Below the pieces are notes generated by a model. The model saw nothing but the letters and a program-made list of their open reading frames with translations. It had not been told where the DNA came from and ran no database searches. DNA of 64,000 nt from contig JAVGVS010000306.1 in NCBI GenBank assembly GCA_032718565.1, forward strand, positions 1 to 64,000. Direction: 5' to 3'. The position numbers and the translations under genes were made by a program. The stretch is from Distichodus sexfasciatus. Lineage: Eukaryota; Chordata; Actinopteri; Characiformes; Distichodontidae. Position 1 is the first letter of the stretch. Every line of letters begins with the position of its first letter. This document shows, piece after piece, positions 11,901-22,283 of the stretch.

Positions 11901-12674
11901 AGGAGCTGAAAGAGATTGTAAGATAAATTCCTATAATGATCCTTATAATTAAACATTTTGCCTATTTTTGTGCAGTTTCCTCTGGCTCTATAATAGGCGT
12001 TTGATGCAGACTCATAAACACAATCAAAAAGTAAACGTTTTATCAAAAAGCATTGTATAATTTCTGTACAGTGGTACCCCAGTTTCTCAAAACGCTTACA
12101 CTACAAACTTTTTGGAGTTCGAATGATTATTTGGTCAAATTCGAGTTTGGAGTACGAACGAAATCTTGTTTTATGCGGAAACTGCTAAATTCCTCGGCAT
12201 TTTATTAGATGCATGTTGGTGTAAAAAAAACATTATTTTGTTCAAACATTAAAATTTGAAGCCCATTGCAGTCTATTTAACGTCGTTTAGGATAATGATG
12301 GTGGTGGTCTAGTGGTCAGAATGCTCGACTCTGGACCAAGATCTTGAGGGTTTGAATCCTACCTGAGCAAGACCCTTAACTCCAAATTTCTCTCAGGGAG
12401 ACTGTCCCTGTAATAAAGAAAATGGAAGTCGGTCTAGATAAGAGCGCCTGCTAAACGCTGTAGTGGTTTGGGGATTATGAAGCAGTGTACAGTTCTTCAT
12501 TTATTAATGTATTTTAAGCATTATTCCAGTTGTTAATATCTAGACTGAAATTTTGCTCTGTTCTCTCCGTTGTGTCCAGGATCTGTTCCAGTTGGAGTGG
12601 TGCTGTTCCTGTGCGGCCTGCTGCTGCTGGGCGTCATGCTGCTCCTGCAGTACCTCTTCCCTGGCTTTATTTAA
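8856..12674 (+). CDS. preb: Prolactin regulatory element-binding protein (SEC12 homologue), nine coding exons
   Basis: PREB is the vertebrate SEC12: an ER membrane protein whose cytosolic WD40-type propeller exchanges GDP for GTP on SAR1 to start COPII vesicle budding. It was also described as a transcription regulator of prolactin. Joining the nine exons listed separately gives 427 residues in one open frame (human 417). The start is MGKRKVPDLYRAPFPLY, followed by TAGGGGASKTGIKNG, LLHSHDTDTRATMN, a basic spacer of about 27 residues (112-138, the most divergent part), the WD-like GGADGYVRTWE (about 181-191), FKAHQDEIEDL and [20 protein letters not shown]. The C-terminus is one hydrophobic span (about residues 400-421) followed by YLFPGFI, giving a tail-anchored topology with the propeller in the cytosol. 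All introns have GT-AG ends and phases agree throughout. Several introns contain repeats. Confidence 0.96.
9087..9285 (+). CDS. preb: preb coding exon 2
   Basis: Acceptor TTCACAG|CATTTC. Encodes residues 46-111 plus one base, starting HFLSLELVGKQHS. Donor GCTG|GTAAGTAG, phase 1. A small transposon lies directly beyond this donor. Confidence 0.94.
9294..9518. mobile_element. hAT-like miniature element abutting the preb exon 2 donor
   Basis: A 225-bp element in preb intron 2. Its ends are imperfect inverted repeats: TAGGGCTGGACAAT on the left and, read in reverse, TAGGGCCGAGCAAT on the right (11 of 14 match). It is flanked by GTAAGTAG (9286-9293) and GTTAGTTG (9519-9526), which fit a decayed 8-bp target duplication typical of hAT elements. 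It has no coding capacity. Confidence 0.7.
9604..9842 (+). CDS. preb: preb coding exon 3
   Basis: Acceptor TATTAGCAG|GATCTG. Encodes residues 112-191: a Gly/Arg/Lys-rich linker, then VQSDFSAQDPVQKCVRFSS and the blade motif GGADGYVRTWE. Donor GAG|GTGAGC, phase 0. Confidence 0.94.
9941..10021 (+). CDS. preb: preb coding exon 4
   Basis: Acceptor CTTTTTTTGCAG. Encodes 27 residues (192-218), with LSFKAHQDEIEDLDISPDNK. Donor AAG|GTATTG, phase 0. Confidence 0.94.
10137..10264 (+). CDS. preb: preb coding exon 5
   Basis: Acceptor CTTTTCCAG. Encodes residues 219-260 plus two bases: HIVTAGRDFACSVWSRDQLL and on to YRYHSC. Donor CG|GTAAGT, phase 2. Confidence 0.94.
10437..10665 (+). repeat. SINE family A in preb intron 5
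   Basis: Plus-strand copy. The tRNA-like head includes GGTTCAAGTCCCGG (B box), followed by GGTAAAGGTACCACTGAG, CCAAGCACTGCC, GGATGGGTCAAATGCAGA and the GTGGTGCACTGTG...ACAATGACAAAT tail. Short homology to another repeat (TTTCAGTAGTAAAACTGG, about 10355) lies just before it. Confidence 0.85.
10805..10978 (+). CDS. preb: preb coding exon 6
   Basis: Acceptor CTGTTTACAG. Encodes residues 261-318 plus two bases, including LYTVHIPHKRERRPPPCYLT and WDGKNFLPMLIKPCGSEV. Donor AG|GTGAGA, phase 2. Confidence 0.94.
11075..11147 (+). CDS. preb: preb coding exon 7
   Basis: Acceptor CGTCTTTAG. Encodes residues 319-343, [19 protein letters not shown] then IAFSLQ, the most conserved segment of the family. 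Donor CAG|GTACAG, phase 0. Confidence 0.94.
11166..11510. mobile_element. hAT-like miniature element in preb intron 7
   Basis: AT-rich non-coding element with related ends: AAGGTTGTCA on the left and TGACAACTCTAGTA on the right. The interior has GATAC/GTATC and CGAGTTTGAACTTCGAG motifs common in fish hAT-type miniature repeats. The flanking duplication is not clear. Confidence 0.5.
11604..11763 (+). CDS. preb: preb coding exon 8
   Basis: Acceptor GCTTGTTTGCAG. Encodes residues 344-396 plus one base: KLYYVQESHGIVVTDLAFLP, then an acidic/basic loop, then VALLSVAVDSRCQMHTVANR. Donor GGA|GTAAGT, phase 1. Confidence 0.94.
11818..11882. repeat. Perfect 17-bp inverted repeat (hairpin) in preb intron 8
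   Basis: Arms TGCTGTCAGGCCATGGA (11818-11834) and its exact reverse complement (11866-11882) enclose a 31-base loop. The flanking bases (TAATTAT either side) extend the pairing imperfectly. It starts 55 bases after exon 8. Confidence 0.85.
12070..12290. repeat. Degenerate dispersed repeat in preb intron 8
   Basis: Begins CAGTGGTACCCCAGTTTCTC and continues with GGAGTTCGAATG, TTCGAGTTTGGAGTACGAACG. This resembles fish repeats starting with CAGTGGTACC. No matching far end is visible, so it is truncated. Confidence 0.4.
12297..12470 (+). repeat. SINE family C in preb intron 8
   Basis: Plus-strand copy. The head GTGGTCTAGTGGTCAGAATG...GGGTTTGAATCC (A- and B-box-like) is followed by TGAGCAAGACCCTTAACTCC and the conserved tail AGATAAGAGCGCCTGCTAAA. 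Confidence 0.85.
12580..12674 (+). CDS. preb: preb coding exon 9 (terminal)
   Basis: Acceptor GTTGTGTCCAG. Encodes residues 397-427: RSVPVGVVLFLCGLLLLGV, then MLLLQYLFPGFI and the stop TAA at 12672-12674. This is the transmembrane anchor; the PGF(I/L) end matches mammalian PREB. Confidence 0.95.
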
Positions 12675-13350
12675 CGCTGAGCCCTGTCAGGGGAAACTGG
12701 GAAACATCTCAGCCCAAAATAATCACCAGAAATCACCATATTACAACAGTGACCGTTGGACATAGGAGTAACACTAATATTTTTTATAGGAGTCATCTCT
12801 CGAGCAAACGGTTTTGCTCCAATTATTTTTGAATAATGAACCGACCTTGTATTCGGTGATGAAATCAACTTTAACACCATCTCTTTCTCTCCGTCTTGAT
12901 GCTGCATGTTCAGCAGACTGAGCTGAGAGTGGACAATGGATTTGCCTTTCTCATGGATGCTCTCCGTTCATCCAGCAGACACTGAATCATGCCTTTAATA
13001 CGATGTTGTTAAGACTAAGGGCCATAAATGGATTTTTTTTGTTATTTAAGACGACTATAATTATACTTATAAAGAGTGTTAAACATCATGTTTGATTTAC
13101 ATTATTTGACCCTAGTGGAAAGGTTTTACGTAGTAGAACGATTAAAGTTTACAAAGGGGACAAGAAGCAGCAGTGATTATGAATGCGGGCGCTTGTTGGA
13201 GCAGTTGGAGAGCTACCTATGTCTGTCATGTTCTAAACATAGCCGTAATGTATTTTAAAACAATGTGATTTGGTATTTTATTTTTTAAATATTCTTTAAC
13301 ACAATTGCCACAATCATGTTAGAATGAAGAATAAATGTTGGTTGCTAACA
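12675..13350 (+). other. preb: preb 3' untranslated region
   Basis: About 680 bases of non-coding sequence after the stop. AATAAA occurs at 13330-13335. A later GCAATAAACATT near 14120 is a less likely alternative. Confidence 0.55.
13330..13335 (+). terminator. preb: preb poly(A) signal AATAAA
   Basis: First canonical hexamer after the preb stop codon. Cleavage would be expected some 10-30 bases later. Confidence 0.5.
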
Positions 13351-13422
13351 TTTACTGTAAGGAAAACCGATTGCTCATTTCGTGGATTCATTGCGCGCTA
13401 TTGAAGCCACAGGCTTTATTAA

Positions 13423-13500
13423 AGGACCGCACGGTGGTTAGCATTGCCGCCTCACAGAGAGAAGGTCCTGGGTTCGATCCCGGAGTTCCCGTAGCAGGGA
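13423..13500 (+). repeat. Truncated SINE family B head
   Basis: tRNA-like head only: GCACGGTGGTTAGCATTGCC (A box) and GGGTTCGATCCC (B box), then loss of the body. It is joined directly to another repeat at about 13504. Confidence 0.7.
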
Positions 13501-13503
13501 TTT

Positions 13504-13784
13504 TTAATCCGGTGGTCCGTGGCCCCCTGGTGGTCCGGCAGTGCAGGTGGTCTGTGACATGCAATCCAGTTTCACTACTGAAATAAAAATATAATTTTGT
13601 GTTTTTTTCGAAACATTTCCAGATGATTTGGGCGTCTTTATGAATAATGAATTTAGTGCAGATATCTAAAAAAATAATATTCTATCCCCCACCCGGACCC
13701 CGACCAATACACGGGCACACAGTGGACCGTGGACTACTGCTATGTCTGAATGGTGGTCCCTGAGACGGAACCAGTTGAAACCCT
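13504..13784 (-). repeat. Dispersed miniature element, inverted relative of 53566-53819
   Basis: Read in reverse this matches the copy in lyplal1 intron 3: ATTTCAGTAGTGAAACTGG..., GTCACAGACCACCTGC and AGGGGGCCACGGACC. The plus-strand right end, CCAGTTGAAACCCTCTG, matches the other copy's inverted end. Class unknown, non-coding. Confidence 0.6.
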
Positions 13785-13805
13785 CTGATTTTGAGGGAAA
13801 CTTCT

Positions 13806-13820
13806 CCACCAGGGGGCAGT
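13806..13820 (+). promoter_or_regulatory. CTCF-like motif
   Basis: CCACCAGGGGGCAGT is a near-consensus CTCF core, 0.5 kb beyond the preb 3' end. Sequence match only; occupancy is unknown. Confidence 0.4.
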
Positions 13821-14535
13821 AAGGCCTCATTTAACAGATGGCTGTTTATGCATGTGCTGTAGATTGTTTTCTGTTTAATTTAGAAACAAAATCATTAAAA
13901 AGGACTTGCAGCGGTTCATTGTCTTGGATTGAATTACACATACTGTAAGTCCTGGATTCATACGCTCTTTATTTTTCTTGCTAGCTCCTTGCTTCTTGCT
14001 TTTATTGTAAACCAGCATTTCTCTCAGGAAGCAGAATTGTTAATATTATCAGATCAACTAAAGACATGAAATGAAAATGTACTGCTTTATATGATGGGGA
14101 TGTTTCAGTATTAAAATGGCAATAAACATTAGAGGAAGAAGGTAAGACTGAGCCTTAAACTTATTGATCTGCTCATGCTAATTTTTGTGATTTTTAAAAA
14201 CTGACTGTGTGTCATGGAGTCATGAAATACTGCATCGCACGTGGCTGAGTTTAGTTTTGTATTTATCGGTCGGCAGATGGGTTAAGTCACTGAGATGACA
14301 CGGCCCAGTGGCTTTATGTCCAGTAGCTCTGTTGAGTCGTGTTTAATTCCCATTTCTCTGATTCATCAGTATCTCAGGACACACGAATATTAATGAACCG
14401 TCTCAGTGATGGACAGAAGGACACCAACAAAAAGCCACAGACTTTTACCCCAGCAGGAAATCACGCAGCTGATGTCGGCCCACGCAACCGCAGCAGTCGC
14501 GCTCTCACACAGGGCAAATAAAAAGAACAATTACT
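13821..14535. other. Intergenic DNA, nothing recognised
   Basis: AT-rich sequence between preb and the first intergenic SINE. Frames here resemble no family and no repeat was identified. Confidence 0.4.
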
Positions 14536-14766
14536 GAAAGTGAGTGATTATTTGTCACAGCGCAGCACACAGTGCACCACAACCAAATATGACCTCTACA
14601 ATTGACCCATCCATGAAGGAGCAATGGGGAGCTGACCTGGGCAGCAGTGCTTGGGTACGGTACCTTGCTCCCGAGTACCTCAGTGGTACTTTTACCAGTC
14701 CAGGATTTGAACCGGCAACCTTCTGATCACAAGGTGAACGCCCTAACTGTTACACTACCAACTGCC
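14536..14766 (-). repeat. SINE family A
   Basis: Reverse copy: tail GAAAGTGAGTGATTATTTGT, body with TTGACCCATCCATGAAGGAG, head with GGATTTGAACCGG (B-box complement) and TAACTGTTACACTACCAACT (A-box complement). Confidence 0.9.
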
Positions 14767-15128
14767 ACGTTATACTTCCAATTTGACACTTTCATCTGAA
14801 GTTCTTCATGCACTGAGATATATTAATTATTATCTTTTAAAAAGAGAAAAATATTATTTTGTAAGAACGTAGTGCTTTGCCACACTACATTATAATTTGT
14901 TAAAAACAGTTACATTTTAAGATACAGTTTTTAAAAAGGTACTGGTTAAAATCTCTAATTTCAGTTACTCCCCAACACAGGAGTAATAATTGCTAATATT
15001 TATTGATATTATTTATTATTTTTTATAAGTTTATATACTGTTTTCGTATCCAGAAGTGACATTTAACATTTGAGCATATATAATTACATGTCTCAGTTAA
15101 TTCTTTAGACATTACCTTCTTTGTAAGA

Positions 15129-15153
15129 TTTGTGTGTGTGTGTGTGTGTGTGT
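15129..15153. repeat. (TG)n microsatellite
   Basis: About 12 TG units. Confidence 0.9.
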
Positions 15154-15619
15154 TGAGCACACACACTGTTTCCACATCTTAAGCTGAATAAACCACTATT
15201 TATTAGATGGCATTTAAGAGCAGTGTCCCATATGAAGTGGCTGATATCTTTCACAACATTTAAACTGAATCCCATCATCTTAACAAATCTTAATTTGTTC
15301 CATTCAGTTAAGCACTCTGGATGAACTATCATTTGAGCTTAATGGCCTTCAAGTGAACGTTCTGTCTCCTTCGTCTTCTTCAAGCCTTTTCACTTTTATA
15401 GAACTTGACCCTCGTCCAAGTAACTGGTTGTTTATTTTGGTCACCTGCTGTTCCTCTTGGTTTTGTCACATTGTTCCTGCAATTTACTTCCTCTAAAGAG
15501 AGCCGCATGGTTTTAAAAGACCAACGGGTTGCCGAGAGACACCACGAGAGGCTGTTCTTCCACTTTGGTAGATGGACAAAAAAGGGGTTAGCACTATACA
15601 AGTGGAGATGCACTTCTGC

Positions 15620-16290
15620 AAGAAAAACGCCAATGGCAACAAGGGATAATAAAAGCAAGGAAAAAACGAGTCGCTGGTGTTGAATATCAAGTTTTGTGGC
15701 TGTGACGTAGAAAGGCTTTGAATAAAATGCATTGAAGTGAATGGGGAAAGAATGAGGAATGATAAACAGAAAGAAAAAGACGAGTGCGGGTCACGATGGT
15801 AACAGATATGCGACGAGGCCCATGAGCCCTCAAATCACACTGAGTTTGGTGGCTCTGTAAAGAGTTTCGTTCCAACTCTAAAACGTGCAGCCTGTAGCGG
15901 TGTGGGGTGCTTGTATACATTTTTGATTCGTGCACTCGTTTGCAAGTTCTGTCCATTTTCCGTCTGTTTTTCCCCACAGACTAACAAGGAGCTCAAATTT
16001 CGATGCTTCACGGCAGCGTTTCTCAATCCCACAGACCACCGCTCTGCACAGATTCGACTTTCCCGACCCACTGATGCTACCGATTAGCTAACTAGCAACG
16101 TAGGACCAGCGTGCGACAGGGCAGGAAATACTGAATATGTGCAGAGCGGTGGGCCGCAAGGACTGGGATTGAGAAACGCTGCTTTACGGCACGGCCACCG
16201 TTCTTCACAAAGCCACCAATTTTTTGACGTGATTCGAGTGCCCATGAGCCTCTTTGCATATCTGTAACCATCACACTCCTGTCATTTATT
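15620..16290. repeat. Unclassified mosaic repeat (family F) with inverted arms
   Basis: Units around AATGCATTGAAGTGAATGGG and GACGAGTGCGGGTCACGATG lie at 15715-15815. The segment 15783-15840 returns in inverted form at 16225-16282 (GGTAACAGATATGC against GCATATCTGTAACC). The reverse of 15950-16285 is collinear with 43900-44045. A small element sits inside it (16014-16181). No coding potential was recognised. Confidence 0.6.
16014..16181. mobile_element. Palindromic hAT-like miniature element, copy 1
   Basis: 168 bp with long inverted ends: CAGCGTTTCTCAATCCCA on the left and the complement on the right (GGGATTGAGAAACGCTG), plus CCACCGCTCTGCACAGATTC against TGTGCAGAGCGGTGG. The flanks CTTCACGG (16006-16013) and CTTTACGG (16182-16189) form an 8-bp target duplication with one mismatch. 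Non-coding. Confidence 0.8.
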
Positions 16291-17299
16291 TTTCCCTATA
16301 GGAACCGATTCGTTGCAACATCTGATCCTAGATCCTAAAGTGGATTCAGGCTACAAGATAATGTCAGTAGTGAAATCACGAGCGATATCTGGGAGGCAGC
16401 AAACCAAGCGTTGAGCGGGATTGTGGAGTCTTTGTGAGGAAGTAACGGAGTATGAAAGCAATCTAGCAAGGAGAGGGTCACAGTCCAGTGCGTCTTAGAG
16501 GATTTGGACAACATGGGTGGTCAGGAAGAGTGTACAAAAGAAAGCAGGAAAGTCCCAAAAGACCTCACTTGACTGCAGCGTAGCAGTCATTTAAAAAAGT
16601 CAAAGTAAACTTTACTGTCATCTCAATTATATACATGTGTATAGAGAGACTGAGACAACGTGGCTCCAGTTTTAATAGAGTACACAGAAGAAAAAGACAG
16701 AATATACATAAATAAACAGACTTAAAAATATCAACTTTAAGCTTTAAACTAGAGATGGAAAAGAGAATGTATAATCAAGTGACATGCGCCATTCAAACTA
16801 TTAATACAATTATGGTTCTGGAATTGTCTTTTAGCGCTGAATGTGGAGAAGACCTGCAGCAGTTCAATATGAAAAATTCTAGACAGTTAAGTACGAAACT
16901 TCTAAACAGACAATCTATTAAATAATACACAGTGTCTTTATGAAGTCTAAGCTAAAAGTAGAAAATAAATGTGCCAGTTTGTTATGTGAGGAATTCAATA
17001 ATACATAAGGAAATATTGTAACGACAGTCTGTGGTGAAAACTACAGTTACAGTCACGGAATGTACTTTTGTCCATTTAATGTGCATAAGATCAGCAACAG
17101 TTTAATGTGTGTAAACTGTACAGAAAATCATAAAATCATCAATAAAACATTATTCCTGAGAAAGTACAATAGTAGCATGGACGGGTTTGTCCATGTAGCA
17201 GCATGTGCATTTTAGCTGAAATATGTGCACACTGAATGATACGGGATATTCTGGATTAATGCAAATCCTTCTACTCAAAGTAGAAAATGTTTATGAAAT
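16291..17299. other. Intergenic DNA with an unclassified dispersed repeat
   Basis: From about 16598 (AAAGTCAAAGTAAACTTTAC, GTGGCTCCAGTTTTAA, AAACTAGAGATGGAA) it matches 62656-62850, so it is a dispersed repeat of unknown class. The remainder shows nothing recognisable. Confidence 0.45.
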
Positions 17300-18440
17300 A
17301 GTTTTTGCAGAACAGGTGAAGGTGGTAACTGGTTCATTACTTAAGTAAAAGTACAGATACAACTAGTCATATGTTACTCCATTACAAGTGAAAGTTGTCC
17401 AGTCAAATTTTTACCTAAGTTAATAGACTGAATTACTTGTTTTCAAAAATACTTAAGTATTAAAAGTACATCTTCTTTCACCGCATTGTTGCATTCTTGC
17501 CACTTACAATACCTAATGTTGACTAGCTTGTAGAAGCTGTAGAATAAAGAATTGGTAGAACGTTACAGAATGAAACAGAACCCGAACTGACAAAGAAAAC
17601 CGGTCTTTAGTTCATTTTCGTAATTAATTGTAAGACTACACACCACTCAAAACAGCATGGTAGTGTTCTGACCCAGCTCTGTATATGTTAATCAGGAGGT
17701 GTACTATGAGTATACTTATTATATACTAAAACTGAGGCAGTATACTTGAAGTTTACTTTTTATATACCACATTTTATATGCTTAAGAATAGTATAGTGAA
17801 GTATACTTGACTTATACTGATAAGTATAAAGAAAAGTCTACTAAAGTCTAAAAGTATACTTTTATAAACTTACAAATGTTCCAATTTAGTCCGAAGAAGT
17901 ATTAAATTAGTATATTTTCTAGTACACTACAAGGCACATGGTACATGGTCCGTAGTATACTTGCTATACTTATACTCAAGCATACTTAATAAAATGAACT
18001 CCAAGTATACTACTTTTTGCTAAGGGATAGCTGTAAATGCAGCCTGCTCAGAACATAAAATCAACATTCCAACCTGCGTAAAACCCAGCTCTACTCCTCT
18101 AGCTTCATGACTTTCCAACAGCAACAATGTTTTAATCAAGACAAAAAACGGCAGAACTGTCTGAACTTGGTTTTATAGTTTCAGTCTACGTGTGATGTAA
18201 CCTACTGATAGACTGTCACCTGACAAACAACCAATCACCTTTTAGAAAAGGGGGAATAACATCCACTTTATCCACAGATTTAAAAGAAACGAATAATGAG
18301 AACCTTGATAGAAATGTAGTGAAGTAAAAAGTACAGTATTTGTCTTTCAAAAGTGTAAGTCGTGCGCTTCAAAAAAAAAAAAAAAACTATTGAAGTGAAG
18401 TACAGATACTCAAAAACTCTACTTCAGTGCAGTACTCAAG
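17300..18440. repeat. hAT-type dispersed repeat with a second repeat nested inside
   Basis: The left part has ACTTAAGTAAAAGTACAGAT and the right part has GAAGTACAGATACTCAAAAA and TGCAGTACTCAAGTGA. These are ends of a fish repeat in which such AGTACAGATAC motifs face each other. Between about 17690 and 18030 lies another palindrome-rich repeat made of AGTATACTT motifs. A poly(A) run is at 18371-18386. Non-coding. Confidence 0.45.
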
Positions 18441-18655
18441 TGAATTATCAGGTCGCTGGTTCAAATCCCGGACTGGTAAAGGTACGACTGAGGTACTCAT
18501 GAGCAAGGTATTGTCCCCAAGCACTACTCCCCGGGTGCTGCCCATGTCAGCTGCCCCCCTGCTCCTTCACGGATTGGTCAAATGCAGAGGTGACATTTCA
18601 TTGTGGTGCACTGTGTGCTGTGCTGTGTTCACAATGACAATCACTCACTTAATAA
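18441..18655 (+). repeat. SINE family A, head truncated
   Basis: Plus-strand copy beginning at the B-box region (GGTTCAAATCCCGG) and running to ACAATGACAATCACTCACTT. It abuts the right end of the preceding repeat. Confidence 0.85.
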
Positions 18656-19208
18656 TACACAAAAATATCAACCAACAGATGGCAGTGTGGACCAGGCCAA
18701 ATTGAGCAATGCAGAGAACGCTGCCGCATTGTTGACCTAACCTACATACACTTATGGAGGCACGCATTCACTTATCTTCCCACACACACACACTCTCACA
18801 CACACTCATCAACACAGACCGGGGAAAGTTCTCTCCAGAGGTCTACGGTTTCTGGTGAATGTGACGTTCAAAGTCACCCCACTAATGTTGGGTTTTGCTG
18901 TGAAACGACCATAGTGGGACAGCGAGCCAGACATCAGTGTGTGAAAAACATACCTCAAAATATCACTGATTCAAGATTAAAGGTTGAAGATTTTCTATTT
19001 GTCACAAACGTAGCTATTCAAGTATAACGTAGTGAAATGTTCCCAAGACTGTGCAAAGAAACAATACAAGAAACTAAATCTAAAAAATTATTACAGCATT
19101 AATCCAGAGTGACATACATCAGTGCTTTGGGGTTCACGTCTGTTCTTCAAACACACATTAACAAATACAGTCAAAAGAAAAAATCACCCGCCCATATTAC
19201 ATATTATA
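18656..19208. other. Intergenic DNA without recognised genes
   Basis: Contains a CA-rich run at 18782-18806. A segment near 18975-19085 (TTTCTATTTGTCACAAACG, GTAGTGAAATG) is similar in style to other dispersed repeats of the window. No gene seen. Confidence 0.4.
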
Positions 19209-19621
19209 CAGCGCTGCTGGAAAGTTTGTGAACCCCTGCCTGATGAGCCGTAACAACTCTTTTTCTGAGGTCCTCAGAAATCTCCTTTTATGTGTCATGA
19301 TACCCCCCCAAACACGTGTTGTGAAGATCAGACTTTGCTTGATCTCTGTTCTTTAAATAAAACAGGGCACCCACTCACACCTGACTCTATTTGCAACTTC
19401 AAATTCTTTGCTAATCCAAGAGGTTCACATACTTTTGCAACACACAGATATGTAATATTGCATCTTTTTTCTCAGAAAAATAATAATAATATTTTTTTAT
19501 AATATTTTTGTCTCATTTGTTTAACTGGGTTCTCTTTTTCTACTTTTAGGACTTCCGTGAAAATCTGATGATGTTTTAGGTCATATTTATGCAGAAATAC
19601 AGAATATTCTAAGCAGCACTG
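19209..19621. mobile_element. Tc1/mariner-like miniature element
   Basis: The left end CAGCGCTGCTGGAAAGTTTG follows a TA dinucleotide. The right end is GCAGCACTG, the complement of the first bases, but most of the right inverted repeat is missing. The interior (AACTGGGTTCTCTTT, CTTTTAGGACTTCCGTGAAA, GATGATGTTTTAGGTCATAT) is typical of non-coding fish Tc1-like derivatives. No transposase frame. Confidence 0.65.
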
Positions 19622-19849
19622 TGTGTGTGTACAAAATGTGCAAAATCCACCCTTCATTTCTTTAGAATGTGTTTATTAGCTGCAGATCGTTTTTGAAGCT
19701 TCTTTTGTCTTTCAGTCTGTCTACTTTCCTAAAATCTTTCGAGAACCCACTGTACACCTTCCTGAAATATGCCATGTTTTCAGCAATAAACTCTTTGGGA
19801 ATCGCTTTGTTAGTGCGAAGCAACTGTATATGTTTTTTAGGGGCTTTGA

Positions 19850-20043
19850 GGGCGTTACGGTTGGGTGTTCGCCCCATTGTAAAGTTACCACTAAGGTACT
19901 CATGAGCAAGGTACCGTCACAAAGCACTGCTTTCTGGGCACTGCCCACTGCTCCTTAACGGATGGGTCAAATGCACATTTTGCTGTGGTGCACTGTGTTC
20001 TGTGCTGTGGTGTGTTCATAATGATAAATAATCACTCACTTTT
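19850..20043 (+). repeat. SINE family A
   Basis: Plus copy with internal deletion: GCGTTACGGTTGGGTGTTCG, then AAAGTTACCACTAAGGTACT, GGATGGGTCAAATGCACATT and the AATAATCACTCACTTT tail. Confidence 0.85.
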
Positions 20044-21610
20044 TATTTTATTGCTGTTTTATTTTTGGCATATTTGATAGTTTACATTAAAGAAATGGGA
20101 ACAAATCACTGGTTCGTGCCTTAGATTAGGTGGTTTTGTTGATATTTAAACAAACTTTGAAGGTCCTTTCTGAAAGCCTCAATAACCATTACTCAAGAAT
20201 ACATTTATAAATGAAATAAATTTAAATACAAATAAAAGGTCTGGCACTTTGGTGGCAATATATTTCAAATTATGTATATATTTGGATATGTGCATATTGG
20301 AGTAAGTTGCTTCAACTTTTCTTTAACCATTTAAATTGAACGATGTCTGCCCCTGTCTGATGGCCTAAAACCCCAAGTTAAATGAGAAAGTTAAAACGTT
20401 TCCAATAAATGAAGAACAGAGCATTATCTTTATTCTTCTCCAAAAGAGTTTCATTGATGTAGACGATACAAATGCGGACGGAGTGAGAAATTTAGGGAAA
20501 ATTCTCACTAAATTTCAATGCCATCAAACACAGTAGCAATTAAAGGATATTATTTAATGTGTAATATCCAATATGTTTACTAATAATAAACACTCTGTAT
20601 GTTCAGTGGCCGTGGCAGAATCCTTAGAAACGTCAGTGTTCTCGCCAAACTGAGAAGCAGATTCATATGGCTTCTAAACTCCCCCCGCCCTCTCCGGCCC
20701 GCGAGCAGTGGGCAGGAAACGCGACTCCCACCTCTCACCTACGCTGGAGCCTGGCAGGAAATGAACAGCCCAGACTGTCCAGTGTCTCAGACTCCACAAG
20801 GAACAAATACTCTCCCTCTTTTCTCTCTCTCCCTCTCAGCTTTTCACATACCCTAAAGGCCTGCTGGAAAAAAAACCTCTAGTCTATACAGAGAATTTCA
20901 GTCTGGTGACATGCTGCACGCTCGCAGACACTGCGTCTAGAAGGAGACGCTGTTTAATTGTGTGTGCTGGGTACTAGTATTTCACCTTGTTCTCTTCGTT
21001 ACTCATCTTCTTTTTATCACCACTCTTTGTGCCTTTCCACGGACACTGTTCGTTGCACAAAAAGGTTCAGCTCGTTGGGCCTCATTCACCAATATTGTCT
21101 CTTAAATTTCTTCTTAAGACAGTTTATATATAAATGTTTTATCTTCAGTCACACTATAGCATAATTAGTCTAAATAGGGCAGCGTGTGGCGGAGCGTGAT
21201 GATGCAGAGCAAACAGTCACGAGGGCGAGATGCATCAACAGGTAGACGTTTTAGTCAAAAGAAGTTCAAAAGACGTACTTTAGCTTAGTTATACGTTCTA
21301 AATTTTTTATACAATACTCGCAGTTATTTTGCTGGTGTCAGCTGCAAAAATTCGACTGAATTCCTTAAACTAAACATATACATTTATATACAGTAGTATA
21401 TTATACAACTGTAGAGGTGACGAAAACCCAATAAGTTAATGTTTTGCACAAACAGATCATACAATTTGTGAAAGAGTGCTCTTCACTCTTAGCTAGGAAC
21501 AAATCTCAAATAAGAAAACTTTGGTCAATGCCAGAATCTTTGTGAAAACTGTCCAAGTTTTAAGAAAATTGTCATAGTCTATTACATTTTTGTCAGTAGC
21601 TCAGTTCAAC
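20044..21610. other. Intergenic DNA, nothing recognised
   Basis: AT-rich with a more GC-rich patch at 20670-20760. Frames through that patch have no family resemblance. No repeat was identified with confidence. Confidence 0.4.
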
Positions 21611-21614
21611 CGTC

Positions 21615-21785
21615 TTTTCCCCCTTTTTTCTATCTCAAAAAATGTCATTCTCTATTTTGGACCAGGCGGAGCCACTATAACTGTTGTAATTTTGCCCACT
21701 AGAGGGAGTCACAAGTAAGGTTGTCATTCTCCATTGTGGCCACAAGGGGGGCTTTCAGTAGAACTGTGCTATTACTTTTTATGTG
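21615..21785 (+). repeat. Short dispersed repeat (family D), two tandem units with CTCF-like motifs
   Basis: Two units share GTCATTCTCYATTKTGG. The first ends CCCACTAGAGGGAGTC (CTCF-like, 21694-21710). The second has TGGCCACAAGGGGGGCT (21737-21753) and AGAACTGTGCTATTACTT. Related units occur near 31325-31430, 50165-50250 and 50915-50985. Confidence 0.55.
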
Positions 21786-21984
21786 GTAAGCTTGATCTTT
21801 AAACTTAATATTATTTACTAGGTCAACTATAATCAGTAGAAGCAACTATAAACAACATTTGTCATTTTTACTTTTTAACGTTTCCACCCTTTTATCCCTT
21901 TCTATGTTATTAACATGCTGCAGTCACACAGTTTCTACCAGAATTTACGGTGTAGTTTTTGTACATTTTCCTTTAATTTGTAAA

Positions 21985-22283
21985 ACCGTGTCATTCATTC
22001 ATCACTGAACCTCTTAATCCCACTGAGGGTTGCAAAGACCAGAGTCTGTCCTGGGACTCGTCGAGAGGCAGGGACCAACTCTGGGTGGGCACCAAGGGAG
22101 CAATTTAGAGTAACCAATCAACATACAGAGCATGCTTTTGGACTGTAGTAGGAAACCGCAGCAAACCCACATGGACACGGGGAGAGCATGTAAAGTTCAC
22201 ACAGAGAGGATCCCGAGGATCCACCCAAGGATCGAACCCAGGACCTTTTAACTATAAGGGGACAGTGCTAACCACCGCACCAC
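21985..22283 (-). repeat. SINE family B
   Basis: Reverse copy: tail ATTCATTCATC...CTTAATCCCACTG, then GAGCAATTTAGAGTAACC, GCATGCTTTTGGACTGTAG, GGACACGGGGAGAGCATG, and head GATCGAACCCAGGACC with GCTAACCACCGCACCACTG. Confidence 0.9.

Larger units (their letters stand above)
8819..13350 (+). other. preb: preb transcript region (from first coding exon to poly(A) site)
   Basis: The first coding exon begins after the 3' splice site TTTTTCCAACAG (ending 8818), so at least one untranslated exon lies upstream. The stop codon ends at 12674. The first good poly(A) signal downstream is AATAAA at 13330-13335, so the 3' end is probably near 13350. Confidence 0.75.
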